Below are positions 53,547-64,000 of a stretch of DNA of 64,000 nt, piece by piece (positions within the stretch are counted from its first letter, which is position 1; every line of letters starts with the position of its first letter). The notes beneath the pieces are model-generated. The model was not told the DNA's origin and did no database searches. It saw nothing but the letters and a program-made list of their open reading frames with translations. Made by a program: the position numbers and the translations under genes. This DNA comes from Phytopythium helicoides (lineage: Eukaryota; Oomycota; Peronosporomycetes; Pythiales; Pythiaceae), in assembly GCA_024867545.1 (NCBI GenBank), contig JANFNE010000005.1, forward strand, positions 992,001 to 1,056,000, given 5' to 3'.

Positions 53547-54136
53547 CGTTTGGCCTCGCTTTGTCATATCACGCCACGTGCACGTGGTGGCATTTGCTGG
53601 TATCTGTCCCAGCGGAAGAACGCACGGACTTTCGCGCGGCGCTCGGCAGGAAGACAACGTGGCCAAAGGCCTCCATTTCCATTTCCCCTGCGCTTGGCTA
53701 TCGTTGAACCGACAGGAGGCGTACGTACCCTTGTGGGGGTACGTTCGTAGCCTGTGTGCGACGTGTGACGTAGCAAGTGTAGCCATCCATCTCTTCGATC
53801 ACCAATGGAGGAGAATGCCAGTTGCTTCAATTCGAAGCGCCGCGAGTCAATTGCCTCCAAACCATTGATCTGGAACTGGAATTGGCTTGCATGAATGACC
53901 ACTCTGGACGCTACAGAGGATCCGCGGGAGATGCAAAAGTCCACACAGCACGTATGGATTGTTAATGTCCTGGCTCTCGCTGCGGCTGGTTCACAGTCAC
54001 TCATCCAATCTGCCTAGCCTCCAATCCACTCGACCATTCCGTAGGCTCCCCATTTCTTCTTTTCCTCCTTACCCAGTTCACAAGGTTCCCGTCGTCGCAC
54101 GTGCTTTCGTTTTGCCTCTCGTTCATCTACTTTACG
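53547..54136. other. Intergenic stretch right of the right array
   Basis: No convincing gene. It contains a short inverted box (CCACGTGCACGTGG, about 53,573-53,588) and the likely promoter of ITPA copy 1, with a CCATTC...CCATTTCTTC pyrimidine-rich stretch near 54,033-54,060 that could act as an initiator. Confidence 0.4.
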
Positions 54137-54742
54137 ATGAGACCTGCCAAGACGACGGTAGTGAAACCTGTGATAACGTTCGTGACGGGCAACCCCGAGA
54201 AGGTGCGAGAGGTAGCGGCCATCCTCGGAGCAGACTTCCCCTTCGACCTGCGCAACCAGGCCGTCGACCTCCCGGAGCTCCAGGGAGAACCGCAGGACAT
54301 CGCCAGAGAAAAGTGCAAGCTCGCGGCGGCCAGCGTCGGCGGCCGCGTGCTCGTCGAGGACACGTCGTTGTGCTTCAACGCGCTCGGAGGCTTGCCCGGA
54401 CCGTACATCAAGTGGTTCCTCGAGAAGACGGGCCACGAGGGACTCAACAACCTGCTCGCCGCCTACAGCGACAAGTCGGCGTACGCGCAGTGCATCTTCG
54501 CGCTGTCGGGCGAGCAGCCGGGTGACGAGCCGCGCGTGTTCGTGGGTCGCACAGCCGGAGTCATTGTGCCTCCACGAGGCGAGAATCACAAGATCGGATG
54601 GGACCCGGTGTTCCTGCCGGAGGGGTTTCAGCTGACCTACGCGGAGCTCGACACAGACGTCAAGTACGGCATATCGTACCGCAACAAGGCACTGCAGGGA
54701 CTCAGAACTCACTTGCTCGAGGTGAGTGGGAGTGTGTCGTGA
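54137..54742 (+). CDS. Inosine triphosphatase-like protein, copy 1 (diverged C-terminus)
   Basis: ITPA/HAM1/RdgB family; hydrolyses ITP, dITP and XTP to monophosphates and so cleans the nucleotide pool. ATG 54137 ([18 protein letters not shown]) fits the family start; the in-frame Met at 54101 is less likely. Seen: [100 protein letters not shown]. The C-terminal base-recognition segment SHR of the family reads SYR here (GISYRNKAL), QPDG reads LPEG, and the stop codon seen in copy 2 is GAG, adding six residues. It may be a specialised or weakened enzyme. Length 201 aa. Confidence 0.85.
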   Translation: MRPAKTTVVKPVITFVTGNPEKVREVAAILGADFPFDLRNQAVDLPELQGEPQDIAREKCKLAAASVGGRVLVEDTSLCFNALGGLPGPYIKWFLEKTGHEGLNNLLAAYSDKSAYAQCIFALSGEQPGDEPRVFVGRTAGVIVPPRGENHKIGWDPVFLPEGFQLTYAELDTDVKYGISYRNKALQGLRTHLLEVSGSVS

Positions 54743-54890
54743 TCGACAGGAGAGGAGCATGAACAATGTATAGATGATGATAATGGGCATCGAGCGGCGG
54801 CACTCTTTCCGCCAGCTCGTCTTTAGTAATAAAGTGCGAAGCAAAACATCGACCTGCATGCGGTACGAAGGATCCTACAAATGGCTGAGC

Positions 54891-57800
54891 TTAGTTGAGC
54901 GCCGAGCTGAGCGCAGCCTGCGCCTCAGGGCTCATCTGGGCGATCACCTGCTGCATCTGCGCTTCAGCGACACCGAGCAGACCACGGACGCAGCCACGCA
55001 CAGCCGTCTGTTCAGCCTCCTCGACACTCGAGTCCGCAGCAAGGGCCTTGGCGTACACATCCAGTACGGCCGGCAGGTTCGCGAGCACAGCCGGATGCTG
55101 GCCCTGCACTAAGGCCGTTCAGGCACTGGAACACGATCGCGCTCTCATCAAAGTCAGCCTTCAGCGGAAGCGCACTGAGGAACACCGGAAGAACGTGGTC
55201 CATGGGGAGAGTGCCGTTGCTGGCGAGAATCATGCGCGCCACAGCAGCCGCTGCGTTATCCACAACAACCTCGTCGTTGCCCTCAGCGTTGAAAAGCGGG
55301 CGGAGCGCGTGCAGGATCTGGTCGTACGCGGGTGCGAGCTTGGCGCCACTCACCTCAGCCAGGATTCCGACGCAGAAAGCGCTGTTGGCCTTGAGCACAA
55401 AGTTGTCCGACGCCAGGCCCTGCAGCGCAACAGGGAAGACCTGCTCCACAAACTGGAGGCTGTTGGCCGTACCCAACTCACGCAGCACTTCCGCAAAGCA
55501 GCCGACGGCAGCAGCGCGGTCGCGGGCAGCACGCAGGCCAGTCGCGAATGACAAAAGCTTCGGGAACAACTCCGTGAACGTCGCCGTGAAGTGCTCACCG
55601 TAGCATTTGCCAAGAACGCCGATGAGCTCCGAAGCGCTCTCAAGCACAGAGCCGCCCTCGTTCTCCTCATCCTCCTCCTCATCGAACTGCTCGGCACTAG
55701 CCTGACACACGTGGTCGTGCGACAGCACGGCGCTCGTGACGCGCGTAATGTTAACCATGTGGTCGACCGTGACCACAGGCCCGATGCGCGCCGACATGGC
55801 CTTGATGGCGTTGAAGGCCTTCTCGACCACAACCTCCTCGGGGTCTTCAAGCAGCTCCTCCACGAGGCTCTTCATGACAGCATTCAGGATAAGAGCATTG
55901 TTGGGCGTCAGGATGTTCTTGTTGAAATCGCCCTTGGTCCACACCTGGCCGTCCGTGTTGGCGTGCGCAGACTCGAATGAGCAGATAACAAGAGCAGCAA
56001 GCGCCTCGGCAACAGCCGCACGCACATCTTCATGGATGTACTCGGTCTGCGGGGCAAGAGCCTCAAGCAGCTTGGGGATGTACGGCTCGAACACCGAGCC
56101 GCAGTTGAGCGCAAGCTCCTCGACAGCAGTGATGGCGCGCACCTTGGCGTTCAGCGCATCCGTTCGGATGCTGATCTGGCGGAGCACGTTGTCGTCGTCC
56201 TCGTCCTCGTCATCATCGTCGTCAAGGCCCTCCAGAACGTCCTCATTGTCGCCCATAACGCGGATGCCCTCGTCGTTCTCGATCTCGCGCAACACGTGAG
56301 TCGCGGCCTCGTCGAGGAACGGCTGGAACTCCTCCTTGAAGATGCTCGAGACGTTGATGAAGTACACGAACGCCTGCTCCTTGAGCTCAGAGTCATCGAG
56401 CGTCAGCGACGAGAACACGAATGGCATCGACGGCGCCAAGTACGGGCGGAACGCGTCTTTGCCAAGGGCCGTGGCCAGGTAGCCGAGGCATTCGATGGCA
56501 GCGCCGCGCAGGTAGAAAAACTTGGGGTCCTGAATGCCCCAGAAAGGCTGCAGTAGCTCGACGACCGTCTGGAAGTAGGGCAGGAAAGCCTCCTTAGCGC
56601 CGATGGCGATCGATCCGATGGCGTCCAGCGACATCTTTTGAAGCTGCGGCGACCCAGTACGCAGCACCTGGACAAGCTTGGTCATAATGGTGTCCAGGTA
56701 CGGCAGCACCTGGTTGCTCTCCATGCTCTGCGTGATTTCATCAAGTACGTACAGGGCGGTAGCCTTGATCGTCTTGGTGGCATCGTCGAGCAGCGTCAGG
56801 CCGATCGGCAGGATTTCGGTGTAGTGCTCCGTAATGGTGGGCTGCAGGAACTCGGCGAACTGGCCAAGTGAGAAGCAGGCGGACTCGCGCACGCGCTGGT
56901 CCGGATCCTGAGCTACGCGATACACAGCCGGCAGCAGTTCCTTCAGGTTCTGGCACATGAACTCGCAGCAACCCTCCGAGATGATACCAAGAGCCAGAGC
57001 ACCGGCCTTGCGGTTACGAGCATCCTGCGACGTGATGTACTGGTTGCAGATACCGAACACGGTTGCGTTCACGTACTTGGACGGAACGTTGAGCGCCAGC
57101 GTGTCAATGGTCTGCTGTGCGAGGTGGCCGGGCGATTCGTCGTCTTCGTCGTCATCCGCCTCATCAGTGCGCGCCTCACGCTCCAGCAGGTTCGAGATGA
57201 GACCACACGAGACGTCATCGTCACGAGCAATGATGTCGAGCATGGCCGTAAAGATCTTGCCCACGAGATCCTTCTTGCCGATGGTCTTCGGCTTCTTCTT
57301 GAGGAACTCGCCGAGCGCGTACGACGCCGACGCGCGCGTCGAGACCTCGAGCTGCTCGGCTAGAATGATCTGGAGCAGCAACTCAATGAACTGTGGGAAC
57401 GACTGGTCCAGCAGAGGGAACGGGTGCGAAGCAATCTCCGAGAACACATCAAGGAACTCGACGGCCTCTGTCTCGGCACCGTTGGCAACACACTGCTGCA
57501 GCACCGTCATCATGAGCGGCACGAGCTCGCGGAACGAGCGCAGGTCAGCCTCCTCGAGGAACTCAACGAGAGCGCAGGCAGCACGCATGGCGCCCACGCG
57601 CACGGCAAGTGCCTCGGGGTCCTGCAGCCCAGCGCCAAATAGCTGCTTAAGGCTGGCAAAGTGCGGTTGCAGCTCTGTGCCCATGGACTCTCCGAGCAGC
57701 TGCAGCACCTTCATGGCGATCTCGCGCTGGTCGGCGTTGCCCGTGGTGGCGCACGTGTTGATAAAGCCAAGCAGCTCGGGCCACTTGCCGGCTGGCAGCT

Positions 57801-58144
57801 CGTGCAGCGCGAGCGCGGCCACGAGCGAGGCGACCGTAGTGCGCACGACGTGCACAGGGGTCCTCGGCCAGGCGCGCGAGCAGCGCCGCCTTGACGCTGG
57901 CCTGCGTGGGCTCGTCGAGCTTGGGCCAGTGCTTGAAGACCTTCTTGCGCAGCATGAGCGCGGCCAGCTGGCGCACCTCGGGCTTGGCCGAGCCCGTGAT
58001 CTGCGTCATGAGCCCGCCGACGCACGCGAGCTGCTTGAGGTACACCTTGAGCGCGGCCTCAGCCTGCTTGATCTGCTCCGTGTCGGGGTGCGTCAGCTGC
58101 AGCAGGCACGCCTCGAGCTGCGCCGGGTTGCTGAAGTCCGCCAT
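54891..58144 (-). CDS. Importin-beta family receptor, importin-4/Kap123 type
   Basis: Nuclear import receptor made of HEAT repeats; the importin-4/Kap123 type carries ribosomal proteins and histones H3/H4. Start MADFSNPAQLEACLLQLTHP at 58144 and DTEQIKQAEAALKVYLKQ (importin-beta N-terminal domain), RQLAALMLRKKVFKHWPKLD. HEAT repeats follow throughout. There are acidic loops (DEADDDEDDESPG; GLDDDDDEDEDDDNVL) that bind cargo or Ran, in the positions seen in IPO4. The C-terminus is GVAEAQMQQVIAQMSPEAQA. Two one-base frame breaks, near 57,860 and near 55,110, interrupt an otherwise perfect ~1,080-aa protein with no plausible intron; the continuation in the new frame is homologous both times. No other introns. 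Confidence 0.9.
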
Positions 58145-58546
58145 GCTGTCTGTCGGCTCCGTGTGCGCGTCGACTGGAGGGGGAAAGATGGCGAATGCCG
58201 CGCCACCAGCGACCAGGAGCGCCAAGCGTACGTAGCTCTTCGCCGAGTATCAGGCGGAGAATGCCGGCGGACGCGCCAGCGGAGCTATAGTGGACTGTGG
58301 GGGACGGAGGGCGGACGGGCGGACGCGTGAAATGACTGGACGGCGACCAGTGTCGGGTGGCGGGAAAAACACTTGGCGCTGCGAGAGACGAGGATGGGCT
58401 CAAATGGCTACGCTTTTTGAAACGCAGTGACGTCGGGGCAGCACCAGCGCCAGCCATTCACGTTGCAGCTGTCTGCAGCATGTAAAAGAAGTTACGCTCT
58501 CGATGAATGCAACCTGAAGGCGATGTATCTACTGCTTGGTAGCACT
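58145..58546. other. Intergenic stretch
   Basis: Promoter and leader region of the importin gene. It contains GC-rich frames only; nothing else was seen. Confidence 0.45.
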
Positions 58547-61198
58547 TTACGCGGCTTGATTTGATGCCATTGCCCCCGACTCGTCGACATTGTCCTCCAC
58601 GCACACATCCAAGCCCAGAGACTCGTCTCGTTGATTCGACACATTGGCTTCCACAACTGAGATTTGGCCGAGGAGCTTCTCGACGTCGACGCCGTAGAGA
58701 GTGCTGCCGATTGCTGTAGCCCCCTGGGCAACCCCATTACAATTGGATGAGGGTGTTAATACACTTACTTCTCTTGTGTCTTGGTGAGCACTTGAAAATC
58801 TTCGGCCAGGCCGCACAGAAAGTATAGTCGCTGCTGCACTTCTCGGTCTTCGAGGTGGCCGAGGAATTTCAGGAGCGCTGGCGTCTGCATGAATCGGATC
58901 GCTCACAGCAGATGTGCTAGAGAATGTGATGGGTTTTGCGATGATACTTTCGATGAGAATGGCATCAAGCTCGTCGATATCTACTGAGCTGTTGTCACCA
59001 ATAGCCACCAGCGAGGAGCGGCTTACGCTTCTCCACTGCATGAAGACAAGCAATAGCAACAATCATGTGAGAACGAATGACAACTACTTTATAACACTTT
59101 TTCTTTCGTACATGCTGCACCACTGGTGCCAAAAGCTGGTTTCCGCATAGGGTCTGCAGCATCGCGATTTTGATTGCGGACCCATTCAGAGAGCATGCTC
59201 CAGTTTGTGCCAATGCGAATCGAAGAGATGGCCGCCCATACTTTTGTCTTAGCCAATACGCTAAGCTTTGCACGCTGTTGAGCAAAAAGCTCGGATCATC
59301 CAAGGTTTGTGGAGGAGTAGATTTCAAGCGTGGGAGTACTTGCGACAGATACCGCCGATAAGGAGTACTGGCATTTTTCACATTCGTCTTGGAGAACAGC
59401 AGCCGCGTTCTACCCGGTGGGACTGCTCTTGTCACAACAACGACAGGTTTCGGCATATTCTTGAGCCTCTGCTCGCGCTCGGCTCTAGCCCAAAACAAGT
59501 CGTGCGCATTTTTACAGGATGGCTGCTTGGCTGTCTCATTGTAGATGTTATGAACTACTAGTTCAGCTTTACGTGGCGATGAATTTGCTTGTTTGCTGCT
59601 TGAATTGATGTAGGTTGCGCACGCTTGACACAGTTTCACTGTTCGGTAACTTCAAAAGCACACCATTAGTCTGAGTTGGATGAGTTTGCATCGCATCAAG
59701 CATGACTCACAGGTAGGAGGTCTGCTCCTTGAGCTCATTGAACCGCTCAATAGTGGTTGGCCCTTCTGTTGCGAGAATTAATGATGGGATGCTCGAATCT
59801 ACCGTTTTCTCGACTGTCTGATCGCTCTCCAGGTTGATGATTGACTTGTACGACACCTGTTGAGCTCCGATTTTATGTTAGACACCATCGAAAATACTGA
59901 ACAGTGAAGCGCGAGCTCACCAAGAAGTCAATATCACAGCGAGGCAACATCCGTTTACAGTTCGGGCATGGCTTGGTTTGGGATATTGGGCCTACCGTCA
60001 TCTGAGCTGCATCGCGGCACATGTTGTTGCCTTCGTTTATGCGGCGTGAGTTCGGGAGCGCGAGCTTATAGTGCTTCGCAATAGGTTTCCCAGTTGACTC
60101 AAACGAAATCATAGAGCTCCAGAGCAAGTACATCCGGCGGTTGGCACCTATCTGTTGGTGATATGCGTGTGAACAGCACTTAAACGATCTGAACCAGAGA
60201 TCATCCGCACCTTGAAGTAAGCGGCTAATTTGACACAATCGCGTCCAACAATCTTTTCAAGATGAGCACATATCTCACCGCTAATTTGCTCAATAGTATC
60301 CTTCAGGCCTTTATCAGTGACACTGCCTGCTCACCAGAAGGCCCTTGATTAGCTCTGCCTCATATATTGACAAAGCAACGACGAAACTCGTACGATGCCG
60401 CAACTGCTGCTCTCCCACTTCGAATGTAGCTGTACGCTGAGCCAATCCAACTTTGTGGTCATGAACAGAGTGCGGATTAATGCACCTACGCAGGATGCAA
60501 TCCTCGGGTGTGTACACAACTTCATAACAGTGATTGTATCCCGATCGAGTTGGGATGTATCGCTGAAGAATACTTAACGGTGGCTTCTCCCGGTCTAGCA
60601 GCACCTCTTCTGATGTGGTGTCCACGTGACCGTGTTAGCTTAATTCTTGAGGAGACACTTTCGAAATACGCACCCAATGCGGCTTTATCCAGGTGTTCGA
60701 TAATCATGCGTGGCTGACTGCTTCCAGAAACGCGCTCCAAATACGCAAAAGATGCAAGCACTTCTCCATCGTCGGTTGGTGTGTGACGATTCTGAGGCAT
60801 CGCTTTTGCTGTTTGAAACTCTTGCAGAACCACATTAACTGAGAGGTGTTTTTTGGTCTTGCGCAAAATCTGTTGAATCGAGGAAAGATGTCGATTACCA
60901 GTGATTCAACCATACCAACATATTGATGTACAAGTCCTACCACTCCTTTCTCCTGCAGCGACGTAAAAAACCACATTACGGGTTTCTGATACTTGAACAT
61001 GACCGTGTCTGTCAATGCGAATGAGAATTTGTCGCCTGTGCTGACGGCCCCTTCATTTTCGTTGGTGCTATCAGCAGTCAAAGAGTCCAACTTTTGCCAC
61101 AGATAACTGTACAACTCGAGAGGCTGCTGACCCAGTGTGTGTTCACAAGCAATGCCCTCGCAGCTCGCAGCTTTTCGCCGCCGAACTCTATTGCTCAT
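58547..61198 (-). CDS. Unknown multi-exon protein with a cysteine (FYVE-like) zinc region
   Basis: From ATG 61198 (MSNRVRRRKAASCEGIACEH) at least seven exons run to a stop at 58547. Visible parts: helical start (LELYSYLWQKLDSLTADS), DKFSFALTDTVMFKYQKPVM, a beta-rich middle (YNHCYEVVYTPEDCILRRCI; RTSFVVALSIYEAEL) that could be START-like, FKVRMISGS, then paired cysteines CPNCKRMLPRC and further on LCQACATYI, which could be halves of one zinc finger. After that come a helix (AHDLFWARAEREQRLKNMPK) and a polar C-terminus. START-FYVE proteins are common in oomycetes, so that is my best guess, but the match is weak. About 750 aa. Introns near 59,640-59,710 and 60,240-60,330 are approximate. Confidence 0.45.
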
Positions 61199-61435
61199 CT
61201 CTGCTTCACGATGGTCGACGGTAGGCTGTTTTTAGTATCCAGGCAACAGGGTATTTATGATCTCATTGGAATCGCGATTTTGCTTGCGTGAGTCAACTGC
61301 GATCTTGGCGGGCAAATGAAGGGCCCAAACACGTGCATTCTGCGGCAAAACGAAAAATCCCCACTTGAAGCATTGCATTTACCGATCCCTACGATGTGAG
61401 CACAGCGGTGAAATGTTTTCTCTCTCGCTCGCTCT

Positions 61436-62011
61436 CTAGAGTAGGTGAGCTTTGAGCGCCTCGAGCGCCTTGTAGCGGTGTGAGATGGAGTTCTTGGTGG
61501 CCTTGTCCATCTCGGCGTACGTGGTGTTGTAGCCGTCGGGCTGGAAGACCGGGTCCCAGCCAAAGTTGTTGGGTCCGCGCGCAGGTACAATGACTCCGGC
61601 TGTGCGACCCACGAACACGCGCGGCTCGTCGCCAGGCTGCTCGCCCGACAGCGCGAAGATGCACTGCGCGTACGCCGACTTGTCGCTGTAGGCGGCGAGC
61701 AGGTTGTTGAGTCCCTCGTGGCCCGTCTTCTCGAGGAACCACTTGATGTACGGTCCGGGCAAGCCGCCGAGCGCGTTGAAGCACAGCGACGTGTCCTCGA
61801 CGAGCACTCGGCCGCCGACGCTGGCCGCCGCGAGCTTGCACTTCTCCCTGGCGATGTCCTGCGGTTCTCCCTGGAGCTCTGGCAGGTCGACGGCCTGGTT
61901 GCGCAGCTCGAAGGGGAAGTCTGCTCCGAGGATGGCCGCCACCTCCGCCAGCTTGTTGCGGTTGCCCGTCACGAACGTGATCACGGGCTTGGAAGGAGCC
62001 GCCGCCGCCAT
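61436..62011 (-). CDS. Inosine triphosphate pyrophosphatase, copy 2 (canonical)
   Basis: Same family as copy 1 but with all expected residues: [64 protein letters not shown], and the base-contacting [12 protein letters not shown] 62011 ([16 protein letters not shown]) matches the family start; the frame is open further upstream but that part is GC-driven. Length 191 aa, as in human ITPA (194). Single exon. It lies inverted relative to copy 1, 7 kb away, and shares a divergent promoter of 151 bases with EI24. The central 380 bases are nearly identical to copy 1, including silent sites. Confidence 0.92.
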   Translation of the reverse strand: MAAAAPSKPVITFVTGNRNKLAEVAAILGADFPFELRNQAVDLPELQGEPQDIAREKCKLAAASVGGRVLVEDTSLCFNALGGLPGPYIKWFLEKTGHEGLNNLLAAYSDKSAYAQCIFALSGEQPGDEPRVFVGRTAGVIVPARGPNNFGWDPVFQPDGYNTTYAEMDKATKNSISHRYKALEALKAHLL

Positions 62012-62162
62012 GGTCGATGCCGAGTCGCCTGAGTGGCGCTCGGGCCTGCGCTCTTGTCGATATTGCATATATAGCCGTAGACAGCCCCACTTCTTTCGGA
62101 AAGCGGCTGGCGTTCTCCACCGCCGCCGCGTTGAAGAAGCCGCCGACGACCCGAGAAAGGCC

Positions 62163-63520
62163 ATGGCGGACGCGCTCGGCGCGGGCTTCCGCGAGTTCTG
62201 CGGCGGCGTGCAGCACGCCGTGTCACTGCACCGCATCCTGCTCTTCTTCCTCAACTCGCGGCTCATCTGCGTGTCGAGCGCCAAGGTGCGCGGCTCTCGG
62301 CGGCCGTCGAGCCGAGGCGAGAACTGACCGAACGCGGTCTTGTCGTGCCCCGCAGTGCTTCGTGCTCAACGGCCTCATCTTCCTCGGCAGCATCTTCTTC
62401 TTCGACCTGGCAGTGATCCCCGTCATCCACCTCTTCGGCGAGATCCTGCAGCAGACCTTCTCCTTTGGGTAGGCGTCGAGGAGTTGGGCGGAGAGTTGTC
62501 AATCTGACGCTAGCTTGTGGCATTTCCCCCAGCTCCAGCCAGGCGGACGACGTGCGCGACCGGGTTGATGGATTCGTGTTCCTGCTCTACCAAGTGCTGT
62601 GGATGTATCCGATCTACTGCATCAGCTTCATACTCAACACCATCTGGTACCAAGAGATCGCCGACGACGGTAACAGCTTCGTCGCTTTCATGACTGACGT
62701 GGGTTGATAAGCTTATGCTGTTCGTGGTTGTACAAGCATACATGCAGCTTCACGGTAAACCTGCGCCGACGCCAGTAGCGGACATGATTCGGTGGGGCTA
62801 ATGCACTTGGTCAATCACATACTTCCTGATGAAACTAACCCGTGTTGAGCGATGCAGAGATGAGTTATACCGCGCCATTCTTGTTGGGTTCTTCCTGCTT
62901 CAGACCGTGCTATCGTATTTGATCCCCGTTGTTGGTCCCGCAACAAGCTTCATTCATCTGAGCTGGCTCTACTCGCTCTACTGCTTCGAATACAAGTGGT
63001 CACTCGCTGGCTGGAGCCTTGAGCGTCGCCTAACACATATGGAGCAAAACTGGTACGTTGGCATTTGATCCTGTGCTGTTGTGGGTTTGAATGTCATGTA
63101 TTATACTTCACACAGGGCGTACTTCGCCGGATTTGGAGCCCCGTTCACACTCGCGACATTTTTTGTCCCTAACTTTGTCAGCAAGGGTATCTTCGCCCTA
63201 CTGTTTCCAGTCGTACGTGGAGTTATAATGCTGGTGTTCAGTCTCGGTGCTAACTTTGCCATGCGAATGGCTGCGAATAGTTCCTACTGCTAGCAATTGC
63301 CTGTGATCCGATCTCCGAGAGCGATGAGCCGCCAAAGAAGCTACCAATTTTCCGGTGTGTTCAGGTTCAAACATTCGATGTAAACCAGACCGGTCTAATC
63401 GTTCCTCACAGGTTCTCTCGGTGGTGGACTCTGCAATTCCTACGCCGTATCGGCAAGGCTACGGGTCTGAAGACAAAGAAGCAAAAGCAGCAGGCAAAGC
63501 CTGAGCGCAAGCGCAAGTAA
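62163..63520 (+). CDS. EI24-family ER membrane protein
   Basis: EI24/EPG-4 (PIG8) family: an ER-resident multi-pass protein required for autophagosome maturation and linked to p53 responses in animals. Exons from ATG 62163 ([20 protein letters not shown]) encode [99 protein letters not shown] (a family signature: tryptophan-rich loop after helix 4), [20 protein letters not shown], and a very basic tail ([16 protein letters not shown]) ending at TAA 63520. There are about seven exons with short introns. The basic end may act as an ER-retrieval signal. Length about 340 aa. Confidence 0.85.
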
Positions 63521-63725
63521 CAAGCCACGCCTTCGACACAAAGATCAGCTTTCGTTTTGGGCGAATGAATGCATTCTGTAGTAATCGAAACGATACAACT
63601 CGCCATTCCAGCAAAGCTATTGTGAGTCGAACGGTTTCACCTCATCGCATTTTTTTACTGTGTGAGCTCTTCGTTTATAAGGACAGCAAAACGAATAGGG
63701 CAGTCAACAAGAGCCACGAGAGCAC

Positions 63726-64000
63726 ATGAAGGAAGCGTACACCGTGTCTAAGATGCTGAATAGCATCAACGAGGTCATGGCACCGGTCGCCACTGATGCG
63801 TGTGCATCCGTGTCTCTCAAGCGCAGGATGGACAATGGCGTCATGCTTGACACCTCTGAGAAGGAGATCGCGTACCTCGACATGAAATCCAAGATCAAGC
63901 ATGCTGCGCAAAACGTCGCTTCACTAGATCGCAGTAAACGACTCGAGTGGATCACGGAGCAGCGCACAATTGCCAAGCAAGCGTTTGACTGTAAAGAATA
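63726..64000 (+). CDS. Unknown protein, 5' part only (runs off the window)
   Basis: ATG 63726, with an in-frame TAG just upstream, opens a frame that is still open at base 64000 (MKEAYTVSKMLNSINEVMAP, then SLKRRMDNGVMLDTSEKEIA, KHAAQNVASLDRSKRLEWIT). It is helical and charged, with GC3-biased codons like its neighbours. No domain is recognisable in the 91 residues seen. Confidence 0.55.
   Translation, partial: MKEAYTVSKMLNSINEVMAPVATDACASVSLKRRMDNGVMLDTSEKEIAYLDMKSKIKHAAQNVASLDRSKRLEWITEQRTIAKQAFDCKE

Noticed and set aside
53620..53700. Short similarity between the right-array flank (MEAFGHVVFLPS on the minus strand) and the remnant on its left (MEVFGQVCFRPS)
   Set aside because: The likeness covers only about 25-30 bases and the sequence on either side does not match, so I could not separate it from chance. 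It could be a duplicated breakpoint and is worth an alignment.
1..64000. tRNA, rRNA or other RNA genes
   Set aside because: I saw no cloverleaf, A/B box pair or rRNA-like stretch while reading, but this was not a computed search.

Overview
This window is nuclear DNA from an oomycete (Stramenopila), most likely Peronosporales or Pythiales. The evidence is two elicitin-like secreted proteins with the six-cysteine elicitin pattern, short GT-AG introns, GC-rich third codon positions, very tight gene spacing, and typical stramenopile genes: large flagellar ASH-domain proteins, a DIX-kinase fusion and a TOM1-type membrane protein. The species cannot be named from this sequence. All functional calls come from reading motifs by eye; no database search was run.

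Layout. 0.07-10.3 kb: a C2-domain gene, a possible small gene, a TPR gene resembling the cohesin loader MAU2/SCC4, a TOM1/THH1 membrane protein, histidinol-phosphate aminotransferase, elicitin-like gene 1, a tudor-knot protein and an uncertain short gene. 10.8-17.4 kb: a tandem array of three near-identical copies of an unfamiliar gene, all on the minus strand. 17.4-30 kb: TrmO-type tRNA methyltransferase, a small membrane gene, a large coiled-coil gene, a DIX-STK16-like kinase, elicitin-like gene 2 and an ADAL/MAPDA deaminase. 29.5-47.6 kb: SRP receptor alpha, nibrin (NBS1), CSN5 and one 12-kb ASH-domain gene. 49.4-53.5 kb: two further copies of the array gene, now on the plus strand. 54.1-64 kb: ITPA copy 1, importin-4/Kap123, an unknown zinc-binding gene, ITPA copy 2, EI24 and the 5' part of a gene that runs out of the window.

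The most unusual element is the five-copy array family. Its 335-364 aa proteins have two N-terminal hydrophobic segments, an acidic Asp/Asn/Cys tract, and then three or four spaced copies of a FVSLGRRRED-like motif. Each motif ends in Gly followed by a tribasic site, so the design looks like a repeat-peptide precursor. The two arrays form inverted arms around about 32 kb of single-copy housekeeping DNA. A second inverted pair, two ITPA genes, shows a sharply bounded tract of near identity that suggests gene conversion.

Several conserved genes change frame by one base with no plausible intron (importin-4 twice, the ASH gene twice, probably the C2 gene). This suggests residual assembly indels, though real decay is possible. 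Exon edges given here are by eye and approximate.
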